Of a DNA stretch of 64,000 nucleotides, positions 26,574 to 34,929 are shown one piece after another. Every line of letters starts with the position of its first letter. The stretch's first letter is position 1. The position numbers were made by a program, and so were the translations under genes. The DNA lies in the NCBI GenBank assembly GCA_031292035.1, contig JARLHX010000221.1:5773-69772 (forward strand), in the 5' to 3' direction. The notes under the pieces are model-generated. The model searched no databases. It worked only from the letters and a program-made list of their open reading frames with translations, and was not told the DNA's origin. Origin of the DNA: Negativicutes bacterium (GTDB lineage: Bacteria > Bacillota_C > Negativicutes > Sporomusales_B > JARLHX01).

Positions 26574-26614
26574 GAAAGGGAGCAGGGCATCTGTCTGTCT
26601 CCCTTTCTATTTTT
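26574..26614 (+). terminator. Intrinsic terminator
   Basis: GAAAGGGAG (26574-26582) pairs with CTCCCTTTC (26599-26607), then TATTTTTG. Confidence 0.8.
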
Positions 26615-26775
26615 GCGAGTATATCTTATGATAGTCCGGTGCGAGGCGAGAAAGAGATTTTGCAATATCTCAGGCTACTATAAAAGGAATGTCCCAGCAG
26701 CCTAAAACATAGATTGCAATTAGCGGCTAATAAAATTGATGGGAGAGAATGCGCTTGGCTAAAGAGGGGGAGACA

Positions 26776-26955
26776 ATGAAAACCCATATCCTGTCACCCG
26801 GAGAGATTGAGCAGTTACTGCAGCATGATTTCGGTAATAAACTTCAGCCGGTCGACAGTAAAAAACTGGCCAAACAGCATCATGTCCGCGAAGCTGTGAC
26901 GGCTTATAAAATCAGAAGTGTCAACTGTACTCGGCCGGACACCACAAAGCCATAA
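26776..26955 (+). CDS. Small paralogous family protein A (59 aa)
   Basis: ATG 26776 follows AGAGGGGGAGACA. It begins MKTHILSPGEIEQLLQHDFG and continues NKLQPVDSKKLAKQ. The core L-x-P-x-E-(I/V)-E-x-x-L-x-x-x-FG-x-K-(L/I)-x-PVD is shared with the proteins at 27709 and 28353. The conserved front half is followed by a divergent, basic or Gln-rich tail. No known family; no TM or signal. Likely a short helix-turn structure binding something unknown. Confidence 0.7.
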   Translation: MKTHILSPGEIEQLLQHDFGNKLQPVDSKKLAKQHHVREAVTAYKIRSVNCTRPDTTKP

Positions 26956-27041
26956 ATTTATCTTTCTATCCGGGCATAATTCGACTTGAGGCACGTAAAT
27001 ATAGACAGTGATGTAATATCATATGAAATTGGGGGTATTTT

Positions 27042-27275
27042 ATGAAGTGTAAGAGTTTAGTTTGTCCGGAATGCGGCGAGGTTGCCAGTGTGTTGGTTGA
27101 AGCAGGTGATCTGGTGGTAAAAGACGGCGAACTGCTGCTGCTGCAAGTCTCGTATGAGGATGGAGACATCTATCTTTCATTTGAAGAATCAATGACAGAG
27201 CTGGATGACTTCGGTGAATGCGGTGATTGCAACGGGGCGTTCCGCATAGCAGAGTTTCTCGAAGATGACGGCTAG
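27042..27275 (+). CDS. Small zinc-ribbon-like protein, 77 aa
   Basis: Two CxxC pairs, CPEC (residues 8-11) and CGDC (about 60-63), frame a beta-rich core (ASVLVEAGDLVVKDGELLLLQVSYEDGD, given here in parts: VLVEAGDLVVKDG and LLLLQVSYEDGD). The spacing fits one zinc ribbon. The remainder is acidic. Function unknown. It ends 28 nt before the initiator tRNA and may be co-transcribed with it. Confidence 0.65.
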   Translation: MKCKSLVCPECGEVASVLVEAGDLVVKDGELLLLQVSYEDGDIYLSFEESMTELDDFGECGDCNGAFRIAEFLEDDG

Positions 27276-27303
27276 CGCGTAAAGGCGCGAGGCGAGATAT
27301 GAT

Positions 27304-27379
<76 letters not shown>

Positions 27380-27465
27380 AGTTTTGAGGTTCTGTAAAGG
27401 CTGCAATCAGTGTTGATCTTTAAAGCATGTCAAACAAATAGCAAGGTGCCAGGGCAGGGCTGGCA

Positions 27466-27520
27466 TAAAATAACGCAAATTTGCGCCGCATGGAGCTGCA
27501 AAGTTTGCGTTATTTTATTT
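27466..27520 (+). terminator. Long hairpin downstream of tRNA-fMet
   Basis: TAAAATAACGCAAA (27466-27479) pairs perfectly with TTTGCGTTATTTTA (27504-27517), with a further short inner pairing (TTTGC/GCAAA). The A/T-rich outer arms act as a T-run; it probably ends the tRNA transcript. Confidence 0.7.
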
Positions 27521-27708
27521 CAACCCATGTTTCGAATTATGGCGCTGAGAATGCCGCGCGAAGTAAAGGCCTGCTGCCAGGAGGGCACAAAACGGTAAAC
27601 ATGCCGAGTTTAATATAATCAGACAAAGAAAAGGGTAAAGTGCATACGATTAGGATTGCGGGCAATAATAGAGAAGCATTATTAACGCTGTTTCGAAGGG
27701 GCTATATC

Positions 27709-27906
27709 ATGGAATTACTCAGAAATAGATTAACAGTGTACGCGCTGACGCCGGAAGAAGTCGAGTCGATGTTGATTTGTCGATTTGGCGGGAAGATTGA
27801 GCCGGTAGATAAAGCCGGACTGGCGAGAGCAAGGCAGGTGCAGATCCAACAGGAGGCGCGGCAGTTGGCTTTTCAAGCAAGCAAACAACCGAAGGAAATA
27901 GTTTAG
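27709..27906 (+). CDS. Small paralogous family protein B (65 aa)
   Basis: ATG 27709 behind CGAAGGGG gives 65 residues, the same length as paralogue C; the frame opens 23 codons earlier without support. Shared core: YALTPEEVESMLICRFG, then GKIEPVDKAGLARA. The tail is Gln/Ala/Arg-rich. It sits between two terminators, so it has its own transcript. Confidence 0.7.
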   Translation: MELLRNRLTVYALTPEEVESMLICRFGGKIEPVDKAGLARARQVQIQQEARQLAFQASKQPKEIV

Positions 27907-27995
27907 CTTATGGTAATTTTTACTCCGGCGTTTAATGAATAGCACCTCTCCTGATAGGGGCACAATATTCATACTCCAAACAACTCCCTAAACTC

Positions 27996-28022
27996 GCCGC
28001 CTGAACAGGTGGCAATTTTTTT
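27996..28022 (+). terminator. Intrinsic terminator after paralogue B
   Basis: GCCGCCTG and CAGGTGGC pair with one G-T wobble, followed by AATTTTTTT. Confidence 0.75.
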
Positions 28023-28181
28023 GAAGGGGTATTTTGGTACGGCAGAGTGAAGGGCAGGTGAAGTTTGAAGACCAGTGGCGGTGAAAGTGGCTTGTTTTAA
28101 ACCCTAATGTTGTGGTGAAAATTTTCCACAAGGATGGTGTTTCTATTGCTGCTTGCCGATATACAATATCAAGAAGCGCTT

Positions 28182-28349
28182 ATGAAATTGATCACTGCTT
28201 CTTCGGAAGAGCTTGAGCAGTGTCAGGAAAAATTTGATATGTTTGTCGCCGCAAATCCAGAATATACAGTCCCTAATGCCATTTTGAAACTATTTTGTCC
28301 GCCAGGAAGCAGGCATAAAGAAACCGACAGATCATACAAAGGAGTCTGA
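28182..28349 (+). CDS. Hypothetical protein, ~55 aa
   Basis: MKLITASSEELEQCQEKF starts after an AAGAAG string; an ATG at 28134 in the same frame would give 71 residues with a Leu-rich N-terminus. Contains a Pro/Tyr stretch AANPEYTVPNAI. Not recognised. It ends 3 nt before paralogue C, whose ribosome-binding site lies inside its 3' end, so translation is probably coupled. Confidence 0.5.
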   Translation: MKLITASSEELEQCQEKFDMFVAANPEYTVPNAILKLFCPPGSRHKETDRSYKGV

Positions 28350-28352
28350 TTT

Positions 28353-28550
28353 ATGAAGGAAAATGAATTAAAAAGTTATACCCTTATGCCGGAAGAGGTT
28401 GAAGCGATATTGCAAAATAATTTTGGCGATAAACTCCAGCCAGTCGATAATGTAATGCTTGAACAACAAAAACGCAAGCAGCAGCAGCACCAAGCAAATA
28501 TGGAGACATATAAAACACGATTTCAAAAAGAGCCAAAGGGGTTGCATTAA
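28353..28550 (+). CDS. Small paralogous family protein C (65 aa)
   Basis: ATG 28353 follows AAAGGAGTCTG. Shared core: YTLMPEEVEAILQNNFG, then DKLQPVDNVMLEQQK, closest to paralogues A and B described at 26776 and 27709. The tail is Gln/Lys-rich (QQKRKQQQHQ). A strong terminator follows at 28588. Confidence 0.72.
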   Translation: MKENELKSYTLMPEEVEAILQNNFGDKLQPVDNVMLEQQKRKQQQHQANMETYKTRFQKEPKGLH

Positions 28551-28587
28551 TTAAAAGGGTAGAATCGCCCGGACAGATGGAAAGCAA

Positions 28588-28617
28588 AAAAAAGAGCCTT
28601 AGGAGGCTCTTTTTTTA
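28588..28617. terminator. Bidirectional terminator
   Basis: AGAGCCT (28593-28599) and AGGCTCT (28604-28610) are flanked by long A- and T-runs. It can end paralogue C on + and the small gene at 28628 on -. Confidence 0.9.
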
Positions 28618-28627
28618 ATGTCAGGAG

Positions 28628-28843
28628 CTATTTTGTCGTGATAGTCATCTGGGCAGTCGCCGGTTTTGCATAGGTTCCAGTTTGAACTTGATTGTTCTGG
28701 CTGCCTAGCTCAACGGTGTCCATTTGTTGTATGGGATGTTTGCGGTGCTTGTTCTGCAGCGGCAAATTTGAAGTTGCCTGCTGTTTTTGGTATTGGGCAA
28801 TCGCATTCGTACCGGCGCCGATGGATGTGATTGAATTAGCCAT
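28628..28843 (-). CDS. Hypothetical Gln/Asn-rich protein, 71 aa
   Basis: Starts MANSITSIGAGTNAIAQYQ after a GGGGGGTGCG ribosome-binding site and shares its 3' terminator with the convergent gene. It is polar, rich in Gln, Asn and Thr, with no TM and no Cys; MDTVELGSQ lies near the middle. The pattern recalls small FlgM- or YjfB-like motility peptides, but not enough to name it. Confidence 0.55.
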   Translation of the reverse strand: MANSITSIGAGTNAIAQYQKQQATSNLPLQNKHRKHPIQQMDTVELGSQNNQVQTGTYAKPATAQMTITTK

Positions 28844-29150
28844 ACAGGACGCACCCCCCTTTGCTTGTCAATTTGCTTTTATCGCCGAAGAAGTTATATT
28901 ATGGATTTCCTTCGACAGATATTGACAAATACCTCTAAAAAATAAAGCATGAAATAAATTTGGCTATAAAACAATTAGGAGGGAGAAAAACAAGAGCTGT
29001 TCGTCCGCTTGGGGCTCGGATGTTGGATCATCGAGGACAGGAGTGTTTTACAGGTTTGGGTGTGCAGCGCGGCAGGTATTTTGGCTGATGAGGAAGAATA
29101 TATAGTATAGAATACAATCAATTCAAAGGCTTGGAAAGGAACATTCAGTC
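28844..29150. other. Gene-poor interval
   Basis: Divergent promoter region for the genes at 28628 (-) and 29151 (+). It contains an AGGAGGGAG string at about 28978 followed by open frames of about 40 codons in two phases, but no ATG or well-placed GTG/TTG, so no gene is called. Confidence 0.5.
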
Positions 29151-29537
29151 ATGATTCTGGGTTTTATTTTTGGTGTAGGTATTGCCTACTTTCTTACGCT
29201 CTTTCATATCGACCAAACCATCATCGCCGGAGTGAAGGACCTGATCAATATTAATATCGGCCAGAGTGGCTATTTTTTAATGATGGGGCTGATCGGCGGC
29301 ATATCTCGTGTTATGATCGGGGGCTTCCTCACCGGATTGGTGGTTGCCTATCTGTTTACATTCGTCAAGCTGGACCATATCGTCATCGAAGGTCTGAAGG
29401 AATGGTTCAAGTACGATTTGAGTACCGGCGGTTATTATCTCTTGTTTGCTGTCAGCGGCGCGGCGCTGAGTTTCCTCAAGGTGGTGCGGGTGTTTTTGAA
29501 ACCGGTATTTTATCTGACTGGGAGAAAGAGCAAGTAA
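29151..29537 (+). CDS. Internally duplicated small membrane protein, 128 aa
   Basis: Four hydrophobic segments arranged as two tandem copies of a ~49-residue unit (residues 4-52 and 58-106, offset 54). Fourteen positions are identical, including G4/58, A12/66, Y13/67, T16/70, D21/75, G27/81, K29/83, G40/94 and Y41/95. Each copy has TM-helix, a short loop with D and K, then a second TM. A basic C-terminus (GRKSK) follows. Family not recognised. AAAGGAAC precedes the ATG; a terminator follows. Confidence 0.75.
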   Translation: MILGFIFGVGIAYFLTLFHIDQTIIAGVKDLININIGQSGYFLMMGLIGGISRVMIGGFLTGLVVAYLFTFVKLDHIVIEGLKEWFKYDLSTGGYYLLFAVSGAALSFLKVVRVFLKPVFYLTGRKSK

Positions 29538-29564
29538 AACTATAACTATCAATCATTGAGAGCG

Positions 29565-29591
29565 ACAGCGTCAATAGGACGCTGTTTTTTT
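29565..29591 (+). terminator. Intrinsic terminator
   Basis: ACAGCGTC (29565-29572) pairs with GACGCTGT (29578-29585), then TTTTTTG. Confidence 0.85.
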
Positions 29592-29624
29592 GTCACGCTT
29601 ACATGATCCGGGTTAAAAAAGGAC

Positions 29625-29654
29625 TTGTCAAAAGTGTGAATTTTCTGTTAATAT
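29625..29654 (+). promoter_or_regulatory. Candidate sigma-A promoter
   Basis: TTGTCA (29625-29630) and TAATAT (29649-29654) are 18 bp apart, 50 bp before the gene at 29705. Confidence 0.55.
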
Positions 29655-29704
29655 ATGAATGCGGCACTAAATGATATTGATAGAATCAAGGGAGCGGAAT
29701 AACT

Positions 29705-29923
29705 GTGGAACAAGAGGGAAATTGGCGACTATTAATGAACGAAGGCAAGGGTAAAATGTCTCGGTTGATTTTTTCTAACCGTCGCTGTCTTATTGACACC
29801 ATTGTGCAGTCCCAAAATGCGGCGCGCGTAGTCCATAATGTCCTGGCCAACTCCTGGAACAGGGATCAGTTGATGGTCTTTTTGCGCGGCGAATCCGAGC
29901 AGGTTGTGCAGGAGGCGCTTTAA
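29705..29923 (+). CDS. Hypothetical protein, 72 aa
   Basis: GTG 29705 after AGGGAGCGGAAT. Soluble, helical (MSRLIFSNRRCLIDTIVQSQ, VVHNVLANSWNRDQLMVFL). Its own promoter and terminator make it a single-gene unit. No family recognised. Confidence 0.6.
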   Translation: MEQEGNWRLLMNEGKGKMSRLIFSNRRCLIDTIVQSQNAARVVHNVLANSWNRDQLMVFLRGESEQVVQEAL

Positions 29924-29971
29924 TAGAGCCAGACTGCAATATGATTTGTTCTATTGTTGATAGATTAGCTG

Positions 29972-30005
29972 TATCCTCTATTACTATTGATAGAGGATAT
30001 TTTTC
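29972..30005 (+). terminator. Intrinsic terminator
   Basis: TATCCTCTAT (29972-29981) pairs with ATAGAGGATA (29990-29999), then TTTTTC. Confidence 0.85.
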
Positions 30006-30084
30006 TGTCTGTCTGGCTTTTTGGACAAAGCGAAACATAAAAGAAAACAAATGGTAATTTTTTACAAAACAAGGCAAGAAGGTC

Positions 30085-30112
30085 TTGCAAAAATACCAAT
30101 ATATGTTAAAAT
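30085..30112 (+). promoter_or_regulatory. Candidate sigma-A promoter
   Basis: TTGCAA (30085-30090) and TAAAAT (30107-30112), 16-bp spacer, before the gene at 30143. Confidence 0.5.
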
Positions 30113-30142
30113 TGGATTAAAATAGGTAGTGGAGGGAAGCTA

Positions 30143-30625
30143 ATGTCGGTTTTTAAAACATATATTGGTGACCTTGAAGGTCATAGTTTTGTCTGGAATC
30201 CGGATGACGCGACCTATAACAACGGCAACATGCCACCGGCCCTCAGTCCGCATTTTCCAGTACTTAATGGTTTGGAGAGCGTGGGTTTCCGGCTGGTGTA
30301 TAAGATTTTGACCGGTGAATTTTATGGCAAGCAGGTGGATTGGGGCTGCTGGGTCGCTAAGGTAAACAAGACACAGATCATCGACTTTATTAATACTCAT
30401 TACCTGTGGGGTGAATGCTACCTTGGTTTTGGTGAGACCGATCCAGCGTTTGAAGACGAGTTGGGTGAGCTGCTGGTTGCGGTGCGCTCGTTGGAACCAG
30501 GTAAAATGTATGGTCTGGTAGCTTGTGAAGCAGCCGATCTTACGGCAATACACCGCAGGATGGCGGGCGGACGGCGAAAGACTAAGGCCAACCATGAAGG
30601 GTTGCCGAAACGGCGACTGGCATAG
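30143..30625 (+). CDS. Hypothetical protein, 160 aa
   Basis: ATG 30143 behind GGAGGGAAGC. A soluble alpha/beta-looking protein with many aromatic residues (YIGDLEGHSFVWNPDDATY, VDWGCWVAKV, YLWGECYLGFG) and a basic C-terminal tail (AGGRRKTKANHEGLPKRR). No family recognised. It is followed at 107 nt by the BofC-like gene without an evident terminator. Confidence 0.65.
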   Translation: MSVFKTYIGDLEGHSFVWNPDDATYNNGNMPPALSPHFPVLNGLESVGFRLVYKILTGEFYGKQVDWGCWVAKVNKTQIIDFINTHYLWGECYLGFGETDPAFEDELGELLVAVRSLEPGKMYGLVACEAADLTAIHRRMAGGRRKTKANHEGLPKRRLA

Positions 30626-30731
30626 GTGTAGGCCTATCGACCAGGGTGAAATGGTGCCACTATCGGGTGTTTGTATAAAAATTGGTTATTATGGTAATAA
30701 TAGCGGCAACACGAAACTGGGAGGGTTTTCG

Positions 30732-31304
30732 ATGTTGCCGTTTCCTAAAAGCGCTAAACAGCGCATCATCCTGGCTTCGAGCATCTTTGCCGCGGCTTTC
30801 GTTTTGGCCTACTATTTCGGTGCGTTTTCACTTTTTAGAGAAACCGTACCAAGATTGCCCATGGAGGCAGAAGTGGCCAAAGACAGCAAACTGAAAGTCA
30901 CCGCTAATACCGATTTGGTGCAAAAAATCCTTTTCCTTAAGTGTAACGACGAGGAAGTATACCGTACCAAGCCAGCCGAGAATCTGGTGGGACTGAGTCT
31001 TTACCAGGTGCAGAAGGTGTATAACGGCTGGACCATCGACAGGTTTGACGCCCAGGAGGTGGATCTGTCGCTGAAGGTGGACAGCTATTGCCGTGAACAT
31101 GCCAACAATCAGTTTGTCGGGGCGAAGGACGGCTTTGTCGCCGTCTTCTATGGTAAACCTGGAGCCAAAGCGATTGTTAAGGAGATCACCGATATCCCGC
31201 TGAGTCGTCTGAGTGGCGAGGATGTCGATGAACTGCGGCGCGGCCTTGTTGTCCAGTCACGCGAAGATTTGCTGCGTACCTTGGAAGGCATGCAGTCCCG
31301 GTAA
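30732..31304 (+). CDS. bofC: BofC-like forespore signalling protein
   Basis: In Bacillus, BofC acts in the space between forespore and mother cell to restrain SpoIVB and so pro-sigma-K processing. ATG 30732 follows GGGAGGG and gives 190 residues. One N-terminal TM/signal (RIILASSIFAAAFVLAYYFG) and an extracytoplasmic body follow. The last 60 residues (DGFVAVFYGKPGAKAIV, then SRLSGEDVDELRRGLVV and LLRTLEGMQ) match the BofC C-terminal domain. The neighbourhood with ruvAB agrees with Bacillus, where bofC lies beside ruvA. A terminator follows at 31332. Confidence 0.72.
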   Translation: MLPFPKSAKQRIILASSIFAAAFVLAYYFGAFSLFRETVPRLPMEAEVAKDSKLKVTANTDLVQKILFLKCNDEEVYRTKPAENLVGLSLYQVQKVYNGWTIDRFDAQEVDLSLKVDSYCREHANNQFVGAKDGFVAVFYGKPGAKAIVKEITDIPLSRLSGEDVDELRRGLVVQSREDLLRTLEGMQSR

Positions 31305-31331
31305 CTTATCAGGATGTATCGAAGCAAGCTG

Positions 31332-31360
31332 CCCGCGGGTCCTATGGCTCGCGGGTTTTT
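31332..31360 (+). terminator. Terminator of the bofC-like gene
   Basis: CCCGCG (31332-31337) pairs with CGCGGG (31350-31355), followed by TTTTT. Confidence 0.75.
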
Positions 31361-31609
31361 GTTGTCTCTGCGCTGTTTTCGGTCGATTTCGAAAAGAGAT
31401 ATATTGCCATGGAAATTATTGACAATAAAAACCTGTGACAGACGCTTCTGTAGTATGTCTCCGCCAGTGCCAGCAAATATAAGCCCGACTACGTGGTGGC
31501 TGCTGCAGACTCAGGCACTTGTATCCGCGCGGATAATCGGACCCGCGCCGGCGAAAACTAGAGAAGCAGTTGATTGGCGGATGCGACACCGGCAGGTGGA
31601 GGAATGACT
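31361..31609. other. Interval without a gene
   Basis: Together with the preceding terminator these are about 300 bp between bofC-like and CBO0543 genes. Open frames run through but lack family features or ribosome-binding sites; I see no promoter I would defend. Confidence 0.5.
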
Positions 31610-32101
31610 ATGGATACTGAGCAAATTATCATGGCGGCAGCGGCTGGGATTTCTTTGCTGCTGCTGATTTTCGCCGTGGACTGGCGCTATTTCCGTGACT
31701 GGGTCGTCGTCTTTTTATTCAAATGCACGCTTGATTTTGCCTGGGGCAGCCCGGTGGTCAAGAAAGGGCTTATCGAATATCCTGTCCGGCTGCTGCCCGA
31801 TTGCTTCGAGACAAGCATCCTCTTTGAGCTATGGGTCTTCCCGGTGCTGTGCATCTTGTACAACCAGATCACCAGGGAGCGGGGACTCGGACCGATACTC
31901 TATTATGCCCTGCTGTTCAGCGTAGGCATGACGGCGGTGGAATACTCCCTGGAAGTATACACCGGACTGATCAAATACCTGCACTGGAGCTGGCTTACAA
32001 CTTTTATCACCTTGACGGCCACCTTTTTGGCATCGCGGACTTTCATCGCTTTCTATCGCTGGGGATGCCAGTATTTTACCCCTAAATACCGCCAGAAATA
32101 A
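31610..32101 (+). CDS. CBO0543-family membrane protein
   Basis: ATG 31610 is 7 nt after GGTGGAGG (an ATG at 31604 is too close), giving 163 residues. About five TM segments: IMAAAAGISLLLLIFAVDW, then WVVVFLFKCTLDFAWG, ELWVFPVLCILYN, ILYYALLFSVGMTAVEYS and WLTTFITLTATFLAS. This pattern matches the CBO0543 family, found mostly in spore formers and of unknown function. A terminator at 32102 closes it. Confidence 0.72.
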   Translation: MDTEQIIMAAAAGISLLLLIFAVDWRYFRDWVVVFLFKCTLDFAWGSPVVKKGLIEYPVRLLPDCFETSILFELWVFPVLCILYNQITRERGLGPILYYALLFSVGMTAVEYSLEVYTGLIKYLHWSWLTTFITLTATFLASRTFIAFYRWGCQYFTPKYRQK

Positions 32102-32137
32102 TGAAGCCCTGCAGGCTATGCCGCAGGGTTTCATTTT
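32102..32137 (+). terminator. Intrinsic terminator
   Basis: TGAAGCCCTGC pairs with GCAGGGTTTCA (one wobble), then TTTTG. Confidence 0.78.
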
Positions 32138-32244
32138 GAATATGATGAGTGCTGGAATGGGCAGGGGCGAACAGAGATTTGCCCCTCCTTTGGAGGAAAA
32201 GCGCCGGGGGCCGTCGAATTAGCCTGGTGTGAGGAGGGCTGGCG

Positions 32245-32742
32245 ATGCTTGTTTTGGGAATTGACCCGGGAACCGCTATTTGCGGCTACGGGATTGTACA
32301 TATGGAAGGCAGCCGCCTCAAAGCACTGAAATACGGCGCGGTCCAAACTCCAGCCGGAACGCCGACGGCTGATCGGCTGCAGGCGATTTTCAATGGGGTA
32401 GATGCTCTGATTAAGGAGTTCAAACCCGACCTTGTCGGTGTCGAGCAGCTCTTTTTCAATACTAATGTTTCGACTGCCATGACGGTGGGGCAGGCCCGGG
32501 GGGTCGTACTGCTGGCTGCCGCCCAGAACAGCGTCGAGGTGCTGGACTGCACGCCGCTGCAGGTCAAACAGGCGGTGGTGGGCTATGGTAAAGCGACCAA
32601 AGAGCAGGTGATCTTTATGGTTCAAAAGCTGCTGTGTCTGCCGGCAAAGCCCCATCCCGACGATGTGGCCGACGCGCTGGCTGTAGCCATCTGTGCCGCT
32701 CACTCCAGTGTGCTGGGGCGGTTGAAGGAGTATCGAAGATGA
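32245..32742 (+). CDS. ruvC: Holliday junction resolvase RuvC
   Basis: RuvC cuts Holliday junctions after RuvAB branch migration. 165 residues. The catalytic acidic residues are visible: D7 in LGIDPGT, E67 in GVEQLFF, and D140/D143 in KPHPDDVADALA. GAGGAGGGCTGGCG precedes ATG 32245. Overlaps ruvA by 4 nt (ATGA). Confidence 0.96.
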   Translation: MLVLGIDPGTAICGYGIVHMEGSRLKALKYGAVQTPAGTPTADRLQAIFNGVDALIKEFKPDLVGVEQLFFNTNVSTAMTVGQARGVVLLAAAQNSVEVLDCTPLQVKQAVVGYGKATKEQVIFMVQKLLCLPAKPHPDDVADALAVAICAAHSSVLGRLKEYRR

Positions 32743-33341
32743 TTGGTTATCTTAGAGGGAAAATCACCCATCTGTTCAACGAATCTTGTTTTATTGATGT
32801 TGCCGGTGTGGGCTATCGGGTATTTATCCCTAATTCGACCCGTCAGGAACTTGTAGTAAACGGGGATGCACTTCTTTTCACCTATCTGAATGTGCGGGAA
32901 GACGCCCTGCTCCTTTACGGGTTTTCGAGTCAGGCGGAGTATGATCTTTTTCAGCTTTTAATCGGCATCACCGGAATCGGTCCGAAGGTGGGACTAGGCG
33001 TACTGTCGGCCATTAGTCCGGTGGATTTTGCCCTGGCTGTGAGCCAGAAAAACGCAGCACTCTTGACCCGTATTCCCGGTATCGGCAAGAAGACCGCCGA
33101 ACGGATGATACTGGAACTGACTGACAAGATTGGGTTACCGGAAGGCGGGACAATCACGCCGGTCAAGGGTACTGTCGGTCGCGCCGGGCCGCCGGATGAG
33201 GCCCAGGAGGCTTTATCAGCGCTGATGGCTCTGGGGTATAGTCAGGCGGAAATCCTGCCGGCCCTTCACCAGGTGAAAAGCGAAGGCCAGACTGCGCCTG
33301 AACTGATCAAACTGGTCCTGAAGGAGTTTTCTAGGAGGTAG
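32739..33341 (+). CDS. ruvA: Holliday junction branch-migration protein RuvA
   Basis: RuvA binds four-way junctions and recruits RuvB. 200 residues with the OB-fold start MIGYLRGKI, the helix-hairpin-helix segments LLIGITGIGPKVGLGVLS and LTRIPGIGKKTAERMILEL, and the C-terminal three-helix domain (QEALSALMALGYSQAEILPA) that binds RuvB. Start overlaps the ruvC stop; ruvB begins 3 nt after. Confidence 0.96.
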   Translation: MIGYLRGKITHLFNESCFIDVAGVGYRVFIPNSTRQELVVNGDALLFTYLNVREDALLLYGFSSQAEYDLFQLLIGITGIGPKVGLGVLSAISPVDFALAVSQKNAALLTRIPGIGKKTAERMILELTDKIGLPEGGTITPVKGTVGRAGPPDEAQEALSALMALGYSQAEILPALHQVKSEGQTAPELIKLVLKEFSRR

Positions 33342-33344
33342 TCC

Positions 33345-34373
33345 ATGGAAGAAGAAAGAATCATCGCCGGAGGCGAGCTGGAAGGCGACAACTGGCAATA
33401 TAGCCTTCGCCCCCGCCGGCTCAACGAATATATTGGCCAGGACCAGGTCAAACAGAACCTGTCGATTTTCATCCAGGCCGCCGTAGCCCGGGGCGAAGCT
33501 CTCGACCACGTTCTTTTATACGGACCGCCTGGTTTGGGGAAAACTACGTTGGCTGGCATCATCGCCAACGAACTTGGCGTCAATTTCCGCATTACTTCCG
33601 GGCCGGCCATCGAAAGACCTGGCGATTTGGCAGCCATACTAACCAATCTTGGCGAAAAAGACGTGCTGTTTATTGATGAGATTCACCGCCTGTCCCGCGG
33701 TGTCGAAGAAATCCTTTATACCGCCATGGAGGACTACGCTCTGGATATTATTATCGGCAAAGGTCCCAGCGCTCGTTCCATTCGGCTGGATTTAGCTCCT
33801 TTCACGCTGGTGGGGGCCACCACACGGGCCGGGGCGCTGACTTCGCCGCTCCGCGATCGCTTTGGTGTCATCAGTCGCCTTGAGTACTATGAACACAAAC
33901 ACCTCGAATGCATCGTCGAGCGGGCGGCTGCCATTCTCAATATCGCCATCGACAACCGCGGTGCCCAGGAAATTGCCTGCCGATCCCGCGGCACCCCCCG
34001 GGTGGCCAACCGTCTCCTGAAACGGGTGCGGGATTATGCCCAGGTTGCTGGTGACGGAGTCATCACCGAAGATATCGCCGATAAGGCGCTGGCCATGCTG
34101 GAAGTCGACAAATGCGGTCTGGACAAGACCGACAGGCGGCTGCTGGAGGCCATCATCACTAAATTCGGCGGCGGTCCGGTGGGGCTGGAAACACTGGCTG
34201 CGTCGATCAGCGAAGAAACCGAGACCATTGAGGATGTCTACGAACCCTTTTTGCTTCAGCTCGGCCTTTTAAACCGTACACCCCGTGGACGGACGGCCAC
34301 CATGGCCGCTTACCAACACATGGGTATCGCCTGCCGCAGCGGCGAAGAGGGAAAACAAGATAAATTGTGGTAG
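33345..34373 (+). CDS. ruvB: Holliday junction helicase RuvB
   Basis: AAA+ motor that drives branch migration, 342 residues, normal length. Walker [11 protein letters not shown], Walker [10 protein letters not shown], sensor 1 LVGATTRAG, arginine finger segment SPLRDRFG, and a C-terminal winged helix ([16 protein letters not shown]). AGGAGGTAGTCC precedes the ATG. Confidence 0.97.
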   Translation: MEEERIIAGGELEGDNWQYSLRPRRLNEYIGQDQVKQNLSIFIQAAVARGEALDHVLLYGPPGLGKTTLAGIIANELGVNFRITSGPAIERPGDLAAILTNLGEKDVLFIDEIHRLSRGVEEILYTAMEDYALDIIIGKGPSARSIRLDLAPFTLVGATTRAGALTSPLRDRFGVISRLEYYEHKHLECIVERAAAILNIAIDNRGAQEIACRSRGTPRVANRLLKRVRDYAQVAGDGVITEDIADKALAMLEVDKCGLDKTDRRLLEAIITKFGGGPVGLETLAASISEETETIEDVYEPFLLQLGLLNRTPRGRTATMAAYQHMGIACRSGEEGKQDKLW

Positions 34374-34383
34374 GGTATTGCTT

Positions 34384-34929
34384 ATGAAAATGTTACTTCA
34401 TGTCTGCTGCGGCCCCTGCGCCGCCTATCCGGTTCAGCACCTCAAGGAGGAGGGGCATGAACTTGTCGGCTTTTTTTACAACCCCAATATTCACCCTTAC
34501 AAGGAATTCAGCCGACGGCTGGAGACCACGTGCGAGTTTGCCGCCCAGGCGGGTCTTGAGCTGGTGGTCGATGACCGCTATACCCTGGAAGAGTTTCTTC
34601 ACCAGGCGCTCACCGCCGGTGAGGGGCGCTGCCGCGAATGCTATGCCATGCGGCTGCGCGTGGCCGCCCGTTACGCGAAAGAGCATGCCTTCGACTGTTT
34701 CAGCACCACCCTGTTGGTCAGCCCTTACCAAAAGCATGAGCTGATCCGGACCACCGGCGAAGCCATCGCAGCCGAAGAGGGAGTACCGTTCTGCTATATC
34801 GACTTTCGGTCAGGCTGGCCGGAAGGGGTGCGGATCAGCAAGGAACTGGAGCTCTACCGGCAGCCTTACTGTGGCTGCATCTTCAGTGAAAAGGAACGTT
34901 ATCTTAAGCCGCGAAAGGGGATTGGCTGA
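34384..34929 (+). CDS. queH: Epoxyqueuosine reductase QueH
   Basis: QueH reduces epoxyqueuosine to queuosine in tRNA, replacing the unrelated QueG in many anaerobes. 181 residues from ATG 34384. The conserved cysteines are visible: HVCCGPCAAYPVQHL at the N-terminus, GRCRECYAMRL in the middle, and QPYCGCIFSE near the C-terminus, with FYNPNIHPYKEF. Sits with queA and tgt, the other queuosine genes, in the same stretch. Confidence 0.93.
   Translation: MKMLLHVCCGPCAAYPVQHLKEEGHELVGFFYNPNIHPYKEFSRRLETTCEFAAQAGLELVVDDRYTLEEFLHQALTAGEGRCRECYAMRLRVAARYAKEHAFDCFSTTLLVSPYQKHELIRTTGEAIAAEEGVPFCYIDFRSGWPEGVRISKELELYRQPYCGCIFSEKERYLKPRKGIG

Noticed and set aside
28978..29120. AGGAGGGAG followed by ~40-codon open frames
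   Set aside because: No ATG and no suitably placed GTG or TTG; two phases are equally open, so coding is not supported.
31314..31607. 97-codon frame between bofC-like and CBO0543 genes
   Set aside because: It starts at the terminator stem, has no ribosome-binding site and codon use unlike neighbouring genes.
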